64,000 nucleotides of DNA from Pseudomonadota bacterium (GTDB lineage: Bacteria > Pseudomonadota > Gammaproteobacteria > Burkholderiales > Burkholderiaceae_C): the NCBI GenBank assembly GCA_023387335.1, contig JAEWIF010000006.1, positions 162,291 to 226,290 of the forward strand, written 5' to 3'. Below the pieces are notes generated by a model. The model ran no database searches. It saw only the letters and a program-made list of their open reading frames with translations, and was not told the DNA's origin. Both the position numbers and the translations under genes were made by a program. Within the stretch, counting starts at the first letter, position 1; every line of letters starts with the position of its first letter. This document shows, piece by piece, positions 44,914-54,595 of this stretch.

Positions 44914-45411
44914 ATGAGCAAGGACAAGACGCCCCACGACCGCCTGTGGGAGATCATCAAGGACATCCGCTTCGGCATGCTGACGCACCGCCATCCCGAA
45001 GGCGGCCTGCACGCCCATCCGCTGACCACGCAGAACCATTCGCTGGGCGAGAAGGGCATCCTGTACTTCTTCGTCTCGCGCAGCACCGAGGTGGGACAGC
45101 GGCTACGGAGCGACGGCAACGTCAACGTCTCCTACTCCGACCCGCACAAGGACGTGTACGTCTCCATCACCGGGCGTGCCACGGTGAGCGAGGACGCTGA
45201 CGCCAAGCAGCGCCTCTTCAACACCATGGCCAAGGCCTGGTTCCCGGGCGGCCCGACCGATCCCGACCTGGAGCTGGTGGAGGTGCACATCACGCATGCC
45301 GAGTACTGGGACGTGAAGGAAAGCAAGGTCACCCAGCTGTTCAAGATGGCGAGCGCGGCCGTGAGCGGCGAGCGGCCCAAGCTCGGCGAGCACAAGGAAG
45401 TGATGATCTGA
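44914..45411 (+). CDS. General stress protein 26-like, PPOX fold
   Basis: 165 aa. DRLWEIIKDIRFGMLTHR, LYFFVSRSTEVGQRLRSDG and VNVSYSDPHKDVYVSITGRA match the pyridoxamine 5'-phosphate oxidase-like, FMN-binding general stress protein family. Cytoplasmic. AAGGAC precedes the ATG. Convergent with acnB; shared terminator follows. Confidence 0.85.
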   Translation: MSKDKTPHDRLWEIIKDIRFGMLTHRHPEGGLHAHPLTTQNHSLGEKGILYFFVSRSTEVGQRLRSDGNVNVSYSDPHKDVYVSITGRATVSEDADAKQRLFNTMAKAWFPGGPTDPDLELVEVHITHAEYWDVKESKVTQLFKMASAAVSGERPKLGEHKEVMI

Positions 45412-45442
45412 CGCGCTCGCCCGTGGCCGGACGCCAATGAGA

Positions 45443-45465
45443 AACGGCCCCGAGGGGCCGTTTTC
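45443..45465. terminator. Bidirectional terminator between PPOX gene and acnB
   Basis: Arms AAACGGCCCC (45443-45452) and GGGGCCGTTT (45455-45464) with a 2-nt centre, followed by TTTT rightward and an A-run leftward; useful for both converging genes. Confidence 0.75.
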
Positions 45466-45480
45466 ATGGGGGCGACTGGC

Positions 45481-48066
45481 TCAGGCCGGAACCGTGTCGG
45501 CCGCCTTCCTGAAATCTTCGATGCGGTCGAAGTTCATGTACTGGTAGATCTTGTCGCCGCTGGCGTTGAGCACGCCGATGTCGGCCATGTACTCCTCGCG
45601 CGACGGGATCTTGCCCAGGCGCGAGCAGATGGCGGCCAGTTCGGCCGAGCCCAGGTACACGTTGGTGTTCTTGCCCAGGCGGTTCGGGAAGTTGCGGGTG
45701 CTGGTGGACATCACCGTCGCGCCTTCGCGCACCTGCGCCTGGTTGCCCATGCACAGCGAGCAGCCGGGCATCTCCATGCGCGCGCCGGCGGTGCCGAGCA
45801 CGCCGTAGTGGCCCTCTTCCGTCAGCTGCTTCTGGTCCATCTTGGTCGGCGGGGCGACCCACAGCTTGACCGGGATGTCGCGCTTGCCTTCCAGCAGCTT
45901 CGAAGCCGCGCGGAAGTGGCCGATGTTGGTCATGCACGAGCCGATGAACACCTCGTCGATCTTGGCGCCGGCCACGTCGGACAGCGTCTTCACGTCGTCC
46001 GGATCGTTCGGGCAGGCCACGATCGGCTCGTGGATGTCGGCCAGGTCGATCTCGATCACGGCGGCGTACTCGGCATCGGCGTCGCCCTTGAGCAGCTGCG
46101 GATCCTTCAGCCAGGCTTCCTGGGCGGCGATGCGGCGGCCCAGCGTGCGGGCGTCGGCGTAGCCGTTGGCGATCATCCAGCGCATCAGGGTGACGTTGCT
46201 CTGGATGTATTCCATGACGGGCTCCTTGTTCAGGTGCACCGTGCAGGCCGCGGCGGAACGCTCGGCGGAAGCGTCGGACAGCTCGAACGCCTGTTCCACC
46301 TTCAGGTCGGGCAGTCCCTCGATCTCCAGGATGCGGCCGGAGAAGATGTTCTTCTTGCCGGCCTTGGCCACCGTCAGCAGGCCCTGCTTGATGGCGTACA
46401 GCGGGATCGCGTTGACCAGGTCGCGCAGCGTGACGCCGGGCTGCATCTTGCCCTTGAAGCGAACCAGCACCGACTCGGGCATGTCCAGCGGCATCACGCC
46501 CGTCGCGGCGGCGAAGGCCACCAGGCCGGAGCCGGCCGGGAAGCTGATGCCGATCGGGAAGCGGGTGTGCGAGTCACCGCCCGTGCCCACGGTGTCGGGC
46601 AGCAGGAAGCGGTTGAGCCAGCTGTGGATCACGCCGTCGCCCGGACGCAGGGAGACGCCGCCGCGGGTGGAGATGAACTCCGGCAGCTCGTGGTGCATCT
46701 TCACGTCGACCGGCTTCGGGTAGGCCGCGGTGTGGCAGAACGACTGCATCACGAGGTCGGCCGAGAAGCCCAGGCAGGCCAGGTCCTTCAGCTCGTCGCG
46801 GGTCATCGGGCCGGTGGTGTCCTGCGAACCCACGGACGTCATCTTCGGCTCGCAGTACGTGCCCGGGCGGACGCCCTGGCCTTCCGGCAGGCCGCAGGCG
46901 CGGCCGACCATCTTCTGCGCCAGGCTGAAGCCCTTGCCGCTGTCCTTCGGGGACTGCGGCAGGCGGAACAGCGTGGAAGGCGGCAGGCCCAGCGCCTCGC
47001 GCGCCTTGGCCGTGAGGCCGCGGCCCACGATCAGCGGGATGCGGCCGCCGGCGCGCACCTCGTCGAACAGCACTTCGCTCTTGACCTGGAACTGCGCGAC
47101 CACCTCGCCGTTCTTGAGCGCCTTGCCTTCGTAGGGGCGCAGCTCGATGGTGTCGCCCATCTCCATCCTGGAGACGTCCAGCTCGATCGGCAGCGCGCCC
47201 GCGTCTTCCATCGTGTTGTAGAAGATCGGCGCGATCTTGCCGCCGAGGCAGACGCCGCCGAACTTCTTGTTCGGCACGAACGGGATGTCCTCGCCGGTCC
47301 ACCACAGCACGCTGTTGGTGGCCGACTTGCGAGAGGAGCCGGTGCCCACCACGTCGCCCACGTAGGCGACCAGGTGGCCCTTGGCCTTGAGCTCCTGCAG
47401 CAGCTTGATCGGGCCGCGCTTGCCCTCTTCCTCCGGCACGATGCCGGGGCGCGGGTTCTTCAGCATCGCCAGCGCGTGCAGCGGGATGTCGGGACGGCTC
47501 CACGCGTCGGGCGCGGGCGACAGGTCGTCGGTGTTGGTCTCGCCGCCCACCTTGAAGACGGTGAGCGTCATCGACTTGGGCACCTCGGGGCGCGAGGTGA
47601 ACCACTCGGCGTCGGCCCAGCTCTGGAGCACGGCCTTGGCGTTGGCGTTGCCCTTGTCGGCCTTTTCCTTGACGTCGTGGAACTGGTCGAACATCAGCAG
47701 CGTCTTCTTGAGAGCGTCCGCGGCAGTGGCGCCGACTTCGGCGTCATCGAGCAGCTCGATCAGCGGACTGATGTTGTAGCCGCCCAGCATGGTGCCCAGC
47801 AGTTCCGTCGCCTTCTCGCGGCTGATGACCATGCACTTTTCCTTGCCATGCGCCACGGCGGCCAGGTAGCTGGCCTTGACCTTGGCGGCATCGTCCACGC
47901 CCGCCGGCACGCGGTTCGTGATCAGGTCGAGCAGGAAGTCGGCCTCGGAGGCGTTCGGGTTCTTCAGCAGCTCGATCAGCTCGGAGGTCTGTTGCGCGGT
48001 CAGCGGCAGCGGCGGGATGCCGAGCGCGGCGCGTTCGGCCACGTGGGACACATAGGCTTGCAGCAT
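45481..48066 (-). CDS. acnB: Aconitate hydratase B (bifunctional 2-methylisocitrate dehydratase type)
   Basis: 861 aa, the AcnB length and domain order: N-terminal HEAT-like region from MLQAYVSHVAERAALGIPPL, then GDSHTRFPIG, SCMTNIGHFRAASKLLEG and CSLCMGNQAQV, the last two holding cluster Cys. Main TCA-cycle aconitase. It is the last gene of the leftward cluster mdh, lyase, exported protein, acnB. Confidence 0.96.
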   Translation of the reverse strand: MLQAYVSHVAERAALGIPPLPLTAQQTSELIELLKNPNASEADFLLDLITNRVPAGVDDAAKVKASYLAAVAHGKEKCMVISREKATELLGTMLGGYNISPLIELLDDAEVGATAADALKKTLLMFDQFHDVKEKADKGNANAKAVLQSWADAEWFTSRPEVPKSMTLTVFKVGGETNTDDLSPAPDAWSRPDIPLHALAMLKNPRPGIVPEEEGKRGPIKLLQELKAKGHLVAYVGDVVGTGSSRKSATNSVLWWTGEDIPFVPNKKFGGVCLGGKIAPIFYNTMEDAGALPIELDVSRMEMGDTIELRPYEGKALKNGEVVAQFQVKSEVLFDEVRAGGRIPLIVGRGLTAKAREALGLPPSTLFRLPQSPKDSGKGFSLAQKMVGRACGLPEGQGVRPGTYCEPKMTSVGSQDTTGPMTRDELKDLACLGFSADLVMQSFCHTAAYPKPVDVKMHHELPEFISTRGGVSLRPGDGVIHSWLNRFLLPDTVGTGGDSHTRFPIGISFPAGSGLVAFAAATGVMPLDMPESVLVRFKGKMQPGVTLRDLVNAIPLYAIKQGLLTVAKAGKKNIFSGRILEIEGLPDLKVEQAFELSDASAERSAAACTVHLNKEPVMEYIQSNVTLMRWMIANGYADARTLGRRIAAQEAWLKDPQLLKGDADAEYAAVIEIDLADIHEPIVACPNDPDDVKTLSDVAGAKIDEVFIGSCMTNIGHFRAASKLLEGKRDIPVKLWVAPPTKMDQKQLTEEGHYGVLGTAGARMEMPGCSLCMGNQAQVREGATVMSTSTRNFPNRLGKNTNVYLGSAELAAICSRLGKIPSREEYMADIGVLNASGDKIYQYMNFDRIEDFRKAADTVPA

Positions 48067-48094
48067 GGGGTTCTCCGTCAGGGGTGCGTTGGTG

Positions 48095-48787
48095 TTAGTT
48101 GGTGCGGGCGGGCGTGGACGCGGCCGGCGCGGCGGGTCCGGCCGGGAAGGTCACGGTCGCGGACTCGGCGGCGGGCGCGGAAGCCGGCGTGCCCGGCGGT
48201 TGGGCGGCGGCGGATGCGGCGGCGGGGGTCGGCGCGTCCAGGATGCTGGGCCGCGGATTGCGCTTGAGCTCCTCGGCGAACGTGACCTGCTGCGGGCTCT
48301 GGCACTCGTCGGCCAGGCGGCGGCCCAGCTTCTGGCTCATGAGCATCGACTTGTTGCCCAGCTGCAGCCACATGGCGCCGCGCTTGGCGTCCTCGAGGCG
48401 GATGGCGCCGGTGCGGCTTTCCACCGGATGCATCAGGAAGCGGTAGCCCTTGGTGCTGACCACGAACAGGCCGGTGCGGCGCGCCGGCTTCACGTGCACC
48501 GAGGCGCCGAGCTCGCAGGGCAGCTCGCCCACGTAGACCTGCTTGGCGACCGCGAGGTCGGCATCGGTCAGCGTGATGCTGGGGTCGTCGTCGATCGGCG
48601 TGACCTCCTCGACGGCCTTCTGCGCCGAGCGCTTGAGCTTCGGCTTGCTGGCCGCGGACTGGGCCGGCTTGGCCGCGGAGGCGGCGGGCTTCTTCGGCGC
48701 GGCCTCCGGCGACGCTTGCGCGAATGCGGGCGAAGCCGCGGCGATGAACAGGGCGGCCGCGACGGCCGGGATGAGAGGGACGGTCAT
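48095..48787 (-). CDS. Exported Ala/Pro-rich protein of unknown function
   Basis: 230 aa. Signal peptide MTVPLIPAVAAALFIAAASP with cleavage after AFA. Low-complexity Ala/Lys/Pro stretch (residues 25-60), then a folded core with two Cys (C92 in ELPCELGAS, C162 in DECQSPQQV) and a Pro/Ala tail. Conserved position between the lyase and acnB suggests cotranscription, but its role is unknown. Confidence 0.7.
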   Translation of the reverse strand: MTVPLIPAVAAALFIAAASPAFAQASPEAAPKKPAASAAKPAQSAASKPKLKRSAQKAVEEVTPIDDDPSITLTDADLAVAKQVYVGELPCELGASVHVKPARRTGLFVVSTKGYRFLMHPVESRTGAIRLEDAKRGAMWLQLGNKSMLMSQKLGRRLADECQSPQQVTFAEELKRNPRPSILDAPTPAAASAAAQPPGTPASAPAAESATVTFPAGPAAPAASTPARTN

Positions 48788-48809
48788 GCTTGTCTTGTCT
48801 CCGGGATGT

Positions 48810-49793
48810 TCAGGCGCCGGCGAACCAGCGACGGGCTTCGGTGGGCAGCTTGCTTCCGGTGCGGTGCGCCCTCTCGAGCACCTGCCAGTAGAAGCGGTAG
48901 CTGGCCCGGTCGTGCAGGGTGCCGGCGACGCTGATCGGCGCCCACGCGGCCTGCTCGGCCTTGGCCAGGATGTCGGCCGCCTGCGCGATCTCGCCCTCGG
49001 TGGGCGCGAGCGCTTCCAGGATCGGCCGGATCTGGTCGGGATGGATGCTCCACATGCGTGTGAAGCCGAACTCGGTGCCGGCGCGGCGCGCGGCCGAGCG
49101 CATCGCCTCGCGGTCCTTGAACTCGGTGACCACGCAGTGCGAGGGCACCTTGCCGTGCGCGTGGCAGGCGGAGGCGATCTCCAGCTTGGCGCGCACCACG
49201 AGCGGATGGGTGAACTGGCCCTGCGCGCCCATGCCGTGTTCCGGGATGGCGCCGCCGTGGGCCGAGACGAAGTCCATCAGCCCGAAGCTGAGGGACTGGA
49301 TGCGGGGATGGGCCGCGATGTCGAATGCGCGGTGCACCGCGGCCGGCGACTCGATCAGCGCATGCAGCGGCAGCTGCGGCGCGCCGGCGGCGTCGAGCGC
49401 GCGCGCGGCGGCATCGACGTCGGCGGGCGACTCCACCTTGGGCAGCATCACGTGCGCGAGCCGCGCGCCGGCGCGGCCGACGATGGTCTGCACGTCGGAG
49501 GCGAACGCGGGATGGTCGACCGGATGCACCCTCACCGCGACGCGGGCCTGCGGATCGGCGCCGAGCGCCAGCTCCGTGACGAGGACCGCATGCTCGGCCT
49601 CGCCGCCGACCGGCGCGCCGTCCTCGCAGTCGAGCGTGACGTCGAACACGCAGGCGCCGAACTCGCGCGCCATCTCGGCCTGCAGCTGCAGGCTCTTGCG
49701 CATCCGCGCCTCGACGCCGCTGTAGTGGTCGCAGACCGGGATGGAACCGGTCCGCGCCTGCGCGCCCAGCAGGACTTCGCGCGGGTGCTTCAC
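48810..49793 (-). CDS. HpcH/HpaI or CitE-like CoA ester lyase
   Basis: 327 aa. FDVTLDCEDGAPVGGEAEHA supplies acidic Mg ligands, RVHPVDHPAFASDV and VMLPKVESPADVDAAARAL are typical of CitE/malyl-CoA lyase-like TIM barrels, as is WSIHPDQIRPI near the end. It probably cleaves or forms a malyl- or citramalyl-type CoA ester. Located 13 nt after mdh. Exact substrate unknown. Confidence 0.85.
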   Translation of the reverse strand: MKHPREVLLGAQARTGSIPVCDHYSGVEARMRKSLQLQAEMAREFGACVFDVTLDCEDGAPVGGEAEHAVLVTELALGADPQARVAVRVHPVDHPAFASDVQTIVGRAGARLAHVMLPKVESPADVDAAARALDAAGAPQLPLHALIESPAAVHRAFDIAAHPRIQSLSFGLMDFVSAHGGAIPEHGMGAQGQFTHPLVVRAKLEIASACHAHGKVPSHCVVTEFKDREAMRSAARRAGTEFGFTRMWSIHPDQIRPILEALAPTEGEIAQAADILAKAEQAAWAPISVAGTLHDRASYRFYWQVLERAHRTGSKLPTEARRWFAGA

Positions 49794-49806
49794 CAGCCTT
49801 TCGCCC

Positions 49807-50793
49807 TTACAGCAGGTGCGAGACGCCGGCCTGCTCTTCCTGCAGTTCCTTGAGCGTCAGGTTGATGCGCTCCTGCGAGAAGGCGTCGATCTCCAGGCCC
49901 TTGACCACTTCGTACTTGCCGTCCTTGGTGGTGACCGGGAAGCCGAACATGGTGTCCTTCGGGATGCCGTAGTCGCCGTTGGACGGGATGCCCATGGTGA
50001 CCCACTTGCCGTTGGAGCCCAGCGCCCAGTCGCGCATGTGGTCGATGGCGGCGTTGGCGGCGGAGGCGGCGGACGACAGGCCGCGTGCTTCGATGATGGC
50101 GGCGCCGCGCTTGCCCACGGTGGGCAGGAAGGTGTCCTTGTTCCAGACCTGGTCGTTGATCAGGTCCTTCACCGCCTTGCCGTTCACGGTGGCGAAGCGG
50201 TAATCGGCGTACATGGTGGGCGAGTGGTTGCCCCACACGGTCAGCTTCTCGATGTCCTTGACCTGGGTGCCGGTCTTGGCGGCGATCTGCGACAGCGCGC
50301 GGTTGTGGTCCAGGCGCAGCATGGCGGTGAAGTTCTCGCGCGGCAGGCTGGGCGCGCTCTTCATCGCGATGTAGGCGTTGGTGTTGGCGGGGTTGCCGAC
50401 CACCAGCACCTTGACGTTGCGCGAGGCGACCTTGTCGAGCGCCTTGCCCTGGGCCGTGAAGATCTGCGCGTTGGCGGACAGCAGGTCCTTGCGCTCCATG
50501 CCGGGGCCGCGCGGACGGGCGCCGACGAGCAGGGCGTAGTCGGTGTCCTTGAAGGCGGTCATCGGGTCGCTGTGCGCTTCCATGCCGGCCAGCAGCGGGA
50601 AGGCGCAGTCCTCGAGCTCCATCATCACGCCCTTGAGCGCCTTCTGGGCCTTCTCGTCGGGGATCTCCAGCAGCTGCAGGATCACGGGCTGGTCCTTGCC
50701 CAGCATCTCGCCGGAGGCGATGCGAAACAGCAGGGCATAACCGATCTGGCCGGCGGCGCCGGTGACGGCAACGCGAACGGGCTTCTTGCTCAT
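49807..50793 (-). CDS. mdh: Malate dehydrogenase
   Basis: 328 aa, the long MDH type of betaproteobacteria. VAVTGAAGQIGYALLFRIAS (NAD site), VGARPRGPGMERKDLL, VVGNPANTNAYIAM and TVWGNHSPTMYAD (catalytic His) are visible. It oxidises malate to oxaloacetate. First gene of the leftward TCA cluster; divergent to the GntR gene. Confidence 0.96.
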   Translation of the reverse strand: MSKKPVRVAVTGAAGQIGYALLFRIASGEMLGKDQPVILQLLEIPDEKAQKALKGVMMELEDCAFPLLAGMEAHSDPMTAFKDTDYALLVGARPRGPGMERKDLLSANAQIFTAQGKALDKVASRNVKVLVVGNPANTNAYIAMKSAPSLPRENFTAMLRLDHNRALSQIAAKTGTQVKDIEKLTVWGNHSPTMYADYRFATVNGKAVKDLINDQVWNKDTFLPTVGKRGAAIIEARGLSSAASAANAAIDHMRDWALGSNGKWVTMGIPSNGDYGIPKDTMFGFPVTTKDGKYEVVKGLEIDAFSQERINLTLKELQEEQAGVSHLL

Positions 50794-50948
50794 GGGAGGT
50801 TCTCCGAAGTGGTTGATGCGTGGTTCGCGCTCGAAGCGCGTGGACCGGAAGGGGCTGGGCGCGGCCCGTGGGACCGGCGCTACCGTTGGGCAGGGCCCTG
50901 GCGGAACGGGCGGGAGTTTACCCCTTCGCTCCCTGCCCGGTCAATTTG

Positions 50949-50967
50949 TCTTATGTCTTATATAAGA
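50949..50967. promoter_or_regulatory. TCTTATATAAGA palindrome, copy 2, plus half-site
   Basis: TCTTATATAAGA at 50956-50967 is preceded by another GTCTTAT (50949-50955-like direct repeat). It lies between mdh (start 50793) and the GntR gene (start 50999), the natural place for an autoregulatory GntR operator. Copy 1 is at 30040-30051. Confidence 0.6.
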
Positions 50968-50998
50968 TATCATCCGGCTTGCCGGAAGCTGACGACCC

Positions 50999-51781
50999 AT
51001 GCCCGCCCTGCCCCCGATCGACGACCCCGCGGCCGACGCCGCGCCGCTGCAGGCCGCGCCGTCCTTCAGCCCGCTCTACCAGCAGATCAAGGGCCTGATC
51101 CTGCAGAGCCTGCAGGCGGGCGAGTGGAAGCCCGGCGAGGCGATCCCGAGCGAGATGGACCTGGCCGCGCGCTTCCGCGTGAGCCAGGGCACCGTGCGCA
51201 AGGCCATCGACGAGCTCGCGGCCGAGAACCTGCTGCTGCGCAGGCAAGGCAAGGGCACCTTCGTCGCCACCCATGCCGAGCAGCAGGTGCAGTACCGCTT
51301 CCTCAAGCTGGTGCCCGACGACGGCGACCGTGATTCGCAGGGTCCGGCCGAGCGCTCCATCCTCGAGTGCCGGCGCACCCGCGCCTCCGCCGAGGTGGCC
51401 CGCGCGCTCGGCCTTCGCACCTCCGACGCGGTGGTGCAGGCGCGGCGCGTGCTCACGTTCGCCGGCGTCCCCACCATCCTCGAGGACATCTGGCTGCCCG
51501 GCAGCGCGTTCAAGGGACTCACCGCGGAGCAGATGGCCGGCTTCCAGGGCCCGACCTACGCGATGTTCGAGCTGGAGTTCGGCGTGCGCATGGTGCGCGC
51601 CGAAGAGAAGATCCGCGCCGTCGCCGCCGATGCGCAGCAGTCGCAGCTGCTGCAGGTCGCGCCGGGCACGCCCCTGCTCAGCGTGGAGCGCATCGCCTAC
51701 ACCTACAACGACGTGCCGATGGAGCTGCGACGCGGCCTCTACCGCACCGACAACCGCCACTACCGCAACGAATTGAGCTGA
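50999..51781 (+). CDS. GntR-family regulator (HutC/UTRA type)
   Basis: 260 aa. N-terminal winged HTH: LYQQIKGLILQSLQAGEWKP, AIPSEMDLAARFRVSQGTVR, RQGKGTFVAT. C-terminal UTRA ligand domain (residues about 100-255). Divergent from mdh and directly upstream of sdhCDAB, so it is the likely regulator of the TCA cluster. Ligand unknown. Confidence 0.9.
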   Translation: MPALPPIDDPAADAAPLQAAPSFSPLYQQIKGLILQSLQAGEWKPGEAIPSEMDLAARFRVSQGTVRKAIDELAAENLLLRRQGKGTFVATHAEQQVQYRFLKLVPDDGDRDSQGPAERSILECRRTRASAEVARALGLRTSDAVVQARRVLTFAGVPTILEDIWLPGSAFKGLTAEQMAGFQGPTYAMFELEFGVRMVRAEEKIRAVAADAQQSQLLQVAPGTPLLSVERIAYTYNDVPMELRRGLYRTDNRHYRNELS

Positions 51782-51907
51782 AACCTTGGTTCTCGAAACC
51801 GCGGCGTATACCCGAGCCGAGGTTTCAGGTTGTTGCGGTCGAATAGAATTTTGGGTTGTCCGCGCTAGTCGGACTTTCCCGCGCCCCGTCCAAGAAAGCC
51901 CCATCCC
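51782..51907 (+). promoter_or_regulatory. sdh upstream region with partial inverted repeat
   Basis: GAAACCT (51779-51785) and AGGTTTC (about 51820-51826) bracket an imperfect hairpin; TAGAAT at 51844-51849 is a likely -10 for the sdh operon, with a leader of about 50 nt before the sdhC ATG. Confidence 0.4.
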
Positions 51908-52342
51908 ATGACAGTTGCCCAGAAGCAGCGGCCGGAATTCCGGAACATCAACGCTCTGCGGGACCTGCCCACCTATCGCCTGCCGGCGCCGGGTTGGGTG
52001 TCCATCCTGCACCGCGTCAGCGGCGTGCTGATGTTCCTGCTGCTGCCTTTCATCATCTGGATGTTCGACACCTCGGTGTCCTCCGAATACTCCTTCGCGC
52101 GCTTCCGCGGCGCCTTCACCGCGGGCCTGGGCTTCCTGCCCGGCTGGTTCATGAAGCTGGTGGCGCTCGCGCTGATCTGGGCCTACCTGCACCACTTCAT
52201 CGCCGGCGTGCGCCACGTGTGGATGGACGTCAGCCACAAGGCGGTGAGCAAGGAGTTCGGCGGCCTGTCGGCCAAGGTGACGCTGGCGCTCAGCCTGGGC
52301 CTCACCGTCGTGCTGGGCCTGAAGCTGTTCGGCGTCTACTGA
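51908..52342 (+). CDS. sdhC: Succinate dehydrogenase cytochrome b556 subunit
   Basis: 144 aa, three helices. RPEFRNINALRDLPTYRLPA, SILHRVSGVLMFLLLPFIIW (HRVSG motif) and YLHHFIAGVRHVWMDVSHKA with heme-ligand His. Quinone and heme b anchoring subunit of complex II. Confidence 0.95.
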   Translation: MTVAQKQRPEFRNINALRDLPTYRLPAPGWVSILHRVSGVLMFLLLPFIIWMFDTSVSSEYSFARFRGAFTAGLGFLPGWFMKLVALALIWAYLHHFIAGVRHVWMDVSHKAVSKEFGGLSAKVTLALSLGLTVVLGLKLFGVY

Positions 52343-52359
52343 TCCCGAAGGAACAACAA

Positions 52360-52725
52360 ATGGCAGTCAACTACGGATCACGCCGCACCGTCGTCGGTGC
52401 GCACTACGGCATGCGCGACTGGCTCAGCCAGCGCGTCACCGCCGTCCTGATGGCGGTCTTCACCGTCGTCGTGCTCGCGCAGGTCATCTTCTCGCGCGGG
52501 CCGATCGGCTACGACAAGTGGGCCGGCATCTTCGCCAGCCAGTGGATGAAGGTGCTGACCTTCTCCGTCATCGCGGGCCTGCTCTGGCACGTGTGGGTCG
52601 GCATGCGCGACGTGCTCATGGACTACGTCAAGCCGATCTGGGCGCGGCTGTCGCTGCAGGTGTTCGTCATCGTCTGGCTCACCGGCTGCGCCGGCTGGGC
52701 GATCCAGGTGCTTTGGAAGGTTTGA
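52360..52725 (+). CDS. sdhD: Succinate dehydrogenase membrane anchor subunit
   Basis: 121 aa, three helices, with RDWLSQRVTAVLMAVFTVVV and HVWVGMRDVLMDYVKPIWAR, the conserved H-x-G and DY-Y motifs. Starts 17 nt after sdhC. Helps anchor sdhA/B and bind quinone. Confidence 0.93.
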   Translation: MAVNYGSRRTVVGAHYGMRDWLSQRVTAVLMAVFTVVVLAQVIFSRGPIGYDKWAGIFASQWMKVLTFSVIAGLLWHVWVGMRDVLMDYVKPIWARLSLQVFVIVWLTGCAGWAIQVLWKV

Positions 52726-52730
52726 GCAAA

Positions 52731-54539
52731 GTGGCTTACAGCAGCAAGAACATCACCAAGCGCCGCTTCGACGTCGTCATCGTCGGCGCGGGCGGCTCCG
52801 GCATGCGCGCGTCGCTGCAGCTGGCGCGCGCCGGCCTCAACGTAGCCGTGCTTTCCAAGGTCTTCCCGACCCGCTCGCACACCGTGGCGGCGCAAGGCGG
52901 CATCGGCGCCTCGCTCGGCAACATGTCCGAGGACAACTGGCACTACCACTTCTACGACACCGTCAAGGGCTCCGACTGGCTGGGCGACCAGGACGCCATC
53001 GAGTTCATGTGCCGTGAAGCGCCCAAGGTCGTGTACGACCTCGAGCACATGGGCATGCCGTTCGACCGCAACCCCGACGGCACGATCTACCAGCGCCCGT
53101 TCGGCGGCCATACCGCCAACTATGGCGAGAAGCCGGTGCAGCGCGCCTGCGCCGCGGCCGACCGTACCGGCCACGCGATGCTGCACACGCTGTACCAGCA
53201 GAACGTGAAGGCCCGCACCAGCTTCTTCGTCGAGTGGATGGCGCTAGACCTGATCCGCGACGCCGAAGGCGACGTGGTCGGCGTCACCGCGCTGGAGATG
53301 GAAACCGGCGACCTGCACATCCTGGAAGCCAAGACCACGCTGCTGGCCACCGGCGGCGCCGGCCGCATCTTCGCGGCGTCGACCAACGCCTTCATCAACA
53401 CCGGTGACGGCCTGGGCATGGCGGCGCGCGCCGGCATCCCGCTGGAGGACATGGAGTTCTGGCAGTTCCACCCGACCGGCGTGGCCGGCGCGGGCGTGCT
53501 GCTGACCGAAGGCTGCCGAGGCGAAGGCGCGATCCTGCTGAACAGCAACGGCGAGCGCTTCATGGAGCGCTACGCGCCCACCCTGAAGGACCTGGCGCCG
53601 CGTGACTTCGTCTCCCGCTCGATGGACCAGGAGATCAAGGAAGGCCGCGGCTGCGGTCCCAACAAGGACTACGTGCTGCTCAAGCTCGACCACCTGGGCG
53701 CCGACACCATCCACAAGCGCCTGCCCTCGGTGTACGAGATCGGCGTCAACTTCGCCAACGTCGACATCACCAAGGAGCCGATCCCGGTGGTGCCGACCAT
53801 CCACTACCAGATGGGCGGCATCCCGACCAACATCCACGGCCAGGTGGTGGTGCAGGAAGGCGGCGAGCATGCCAAGGTCGTCAACGGCCTGTACGCGGTG
53901 GGCGAGTGCTCCTGCGTGAGCGTGCACGGCGCCAACCGCCTGGGCACCAACTCGCTGCTGGACCTGCTGGTGTTCGGCCGCGCGGCGGGCAACCACATCG
54001 TCGATTTCGCGAGCAAGACCAAGTCGCACAAGTCGCTGCCCGCGGGCGCGGCCGACCTCACCCTGGAGCGCCTGGCGCGCCTGGACTCGGCCTCCTCCGG
54101 CGAGTACGCGCAGGACGTCGCCAACGACATCCGCTCGGCCATGCAGCAGCACGCCGGCGTGTTCCGCACCCAGGCCAGCATGGACGAGGGCGTGCGCAAG
54201 ATCGCCGCCGTCCGCGAGCGCGTGAACGCCATCGCGATGAAGGACAAGTCGATGGTCTTCAACACCGCCCGCGTGGAAGCGCTGGAGGTGGAGAACCTGA
54301 TCGAATGCGCGCAGGCCACCATGGTGTCGGCCGCCGCCCGCAAGGAATGCCGCGGCGCCCACACCGTGAGCGACTACGAGCGCCCGGCCGACGACCCGGT
54401 GGCGCCGCTCGGCCGCGACGACGCCAACTGGATGAAGCATTCGCTCTGGCACAGCAAGAGCAACAGCCTCACCTACAAGCCGGTCAACCTCAAGCCCCTG
54501 TCCGTCGAGAGCGTGCCGCCCAAGGTGCGCACCTTCTGA
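52731..54539 (+). CDS. sdhA: Succinate dehydrogenase flavoprotein subunit
   Basis: 602 aa. FAD motif VVIVGAGGSGMRASLQLARA, SHTVAAQGGIGASLGN (His that carries covalent FAD), QFHPTGVAGAGVLLTEGCRG and GANRLGTNSLLDLLVFG. Start is GTG at 52731, as GGAAGG is 9 nt upstream; a TTG at 52722 has no room for a Shine-Dalgarno. Oxidises succinate. Confidence 0.95.
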   Translation: MAYSSKNITKRRFDVVIVGAGGSGMRASLQLARAGLNVAVLSKVFPTRSHTVAAQGGIGASLGNMSEDNWHYHFYDTVKGSDWLGDQDAIEFMCREAPKVVYDLEHMGMPFDRNPDGTIYQRPFGGHTANYGEKPVQRACAAADRTGHAMLHTLYQQNVKARTSFFVEWMALDLIRDAEGDVVGVTALEMETGDLHILEAKTTLLATGGAGRIFAASTNAFINTGDGLGMAARAGIPLEDMEFWQFHPTGVAGAGVLLTEGCRGEGAILLNSNGERFMERYAPTLKDLAPRDFVSRSMDQEIKEGRGCGPNKDYVLLKLDHLGADTIHKRLPSVYEIGVNFANVDITKEPIPVVPTIHYQMGGIPTNIHGQVVVQEGGEHAKVVNGLYAVGECSCVSVHGANRLGTNSLLDLLVFGRAAGNHIVDFASKTKSHKSLPAGAADLTLERLARLDSASSGEYAQDVANDIRSAMQQHAGVFRTQASMDEGVRKIAAVRERVNAIAMKDKSMVFNTARVEALEVENLIECAQATMVSAAARKECRGAHTVSDYERPADDPVAPLGRDDANWMKHSLWHSKSNSLTYKPVNLKPLSVESVPPKVRTF

Positions 54540-54595
54540 CGCCGGCTCCTACGTAATTCCACGTCCGCTCGAAGCACCTACATTCGACTGAAGAC

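Noticed and set aside
45466..48267. 933-codon open frame on the + strand opposite acnB
   Set aside because: Antisense shadow of acnB, with the same biased composition and no Shine-Dalgarno or motif.
54546..54584. CTCCTACGT plus TACATT before sdhB as another box promoter
   Set aside because: The -10-like hexamer lies at box position 34, not 30 or 52-54, and the site is inside the sdh operon.
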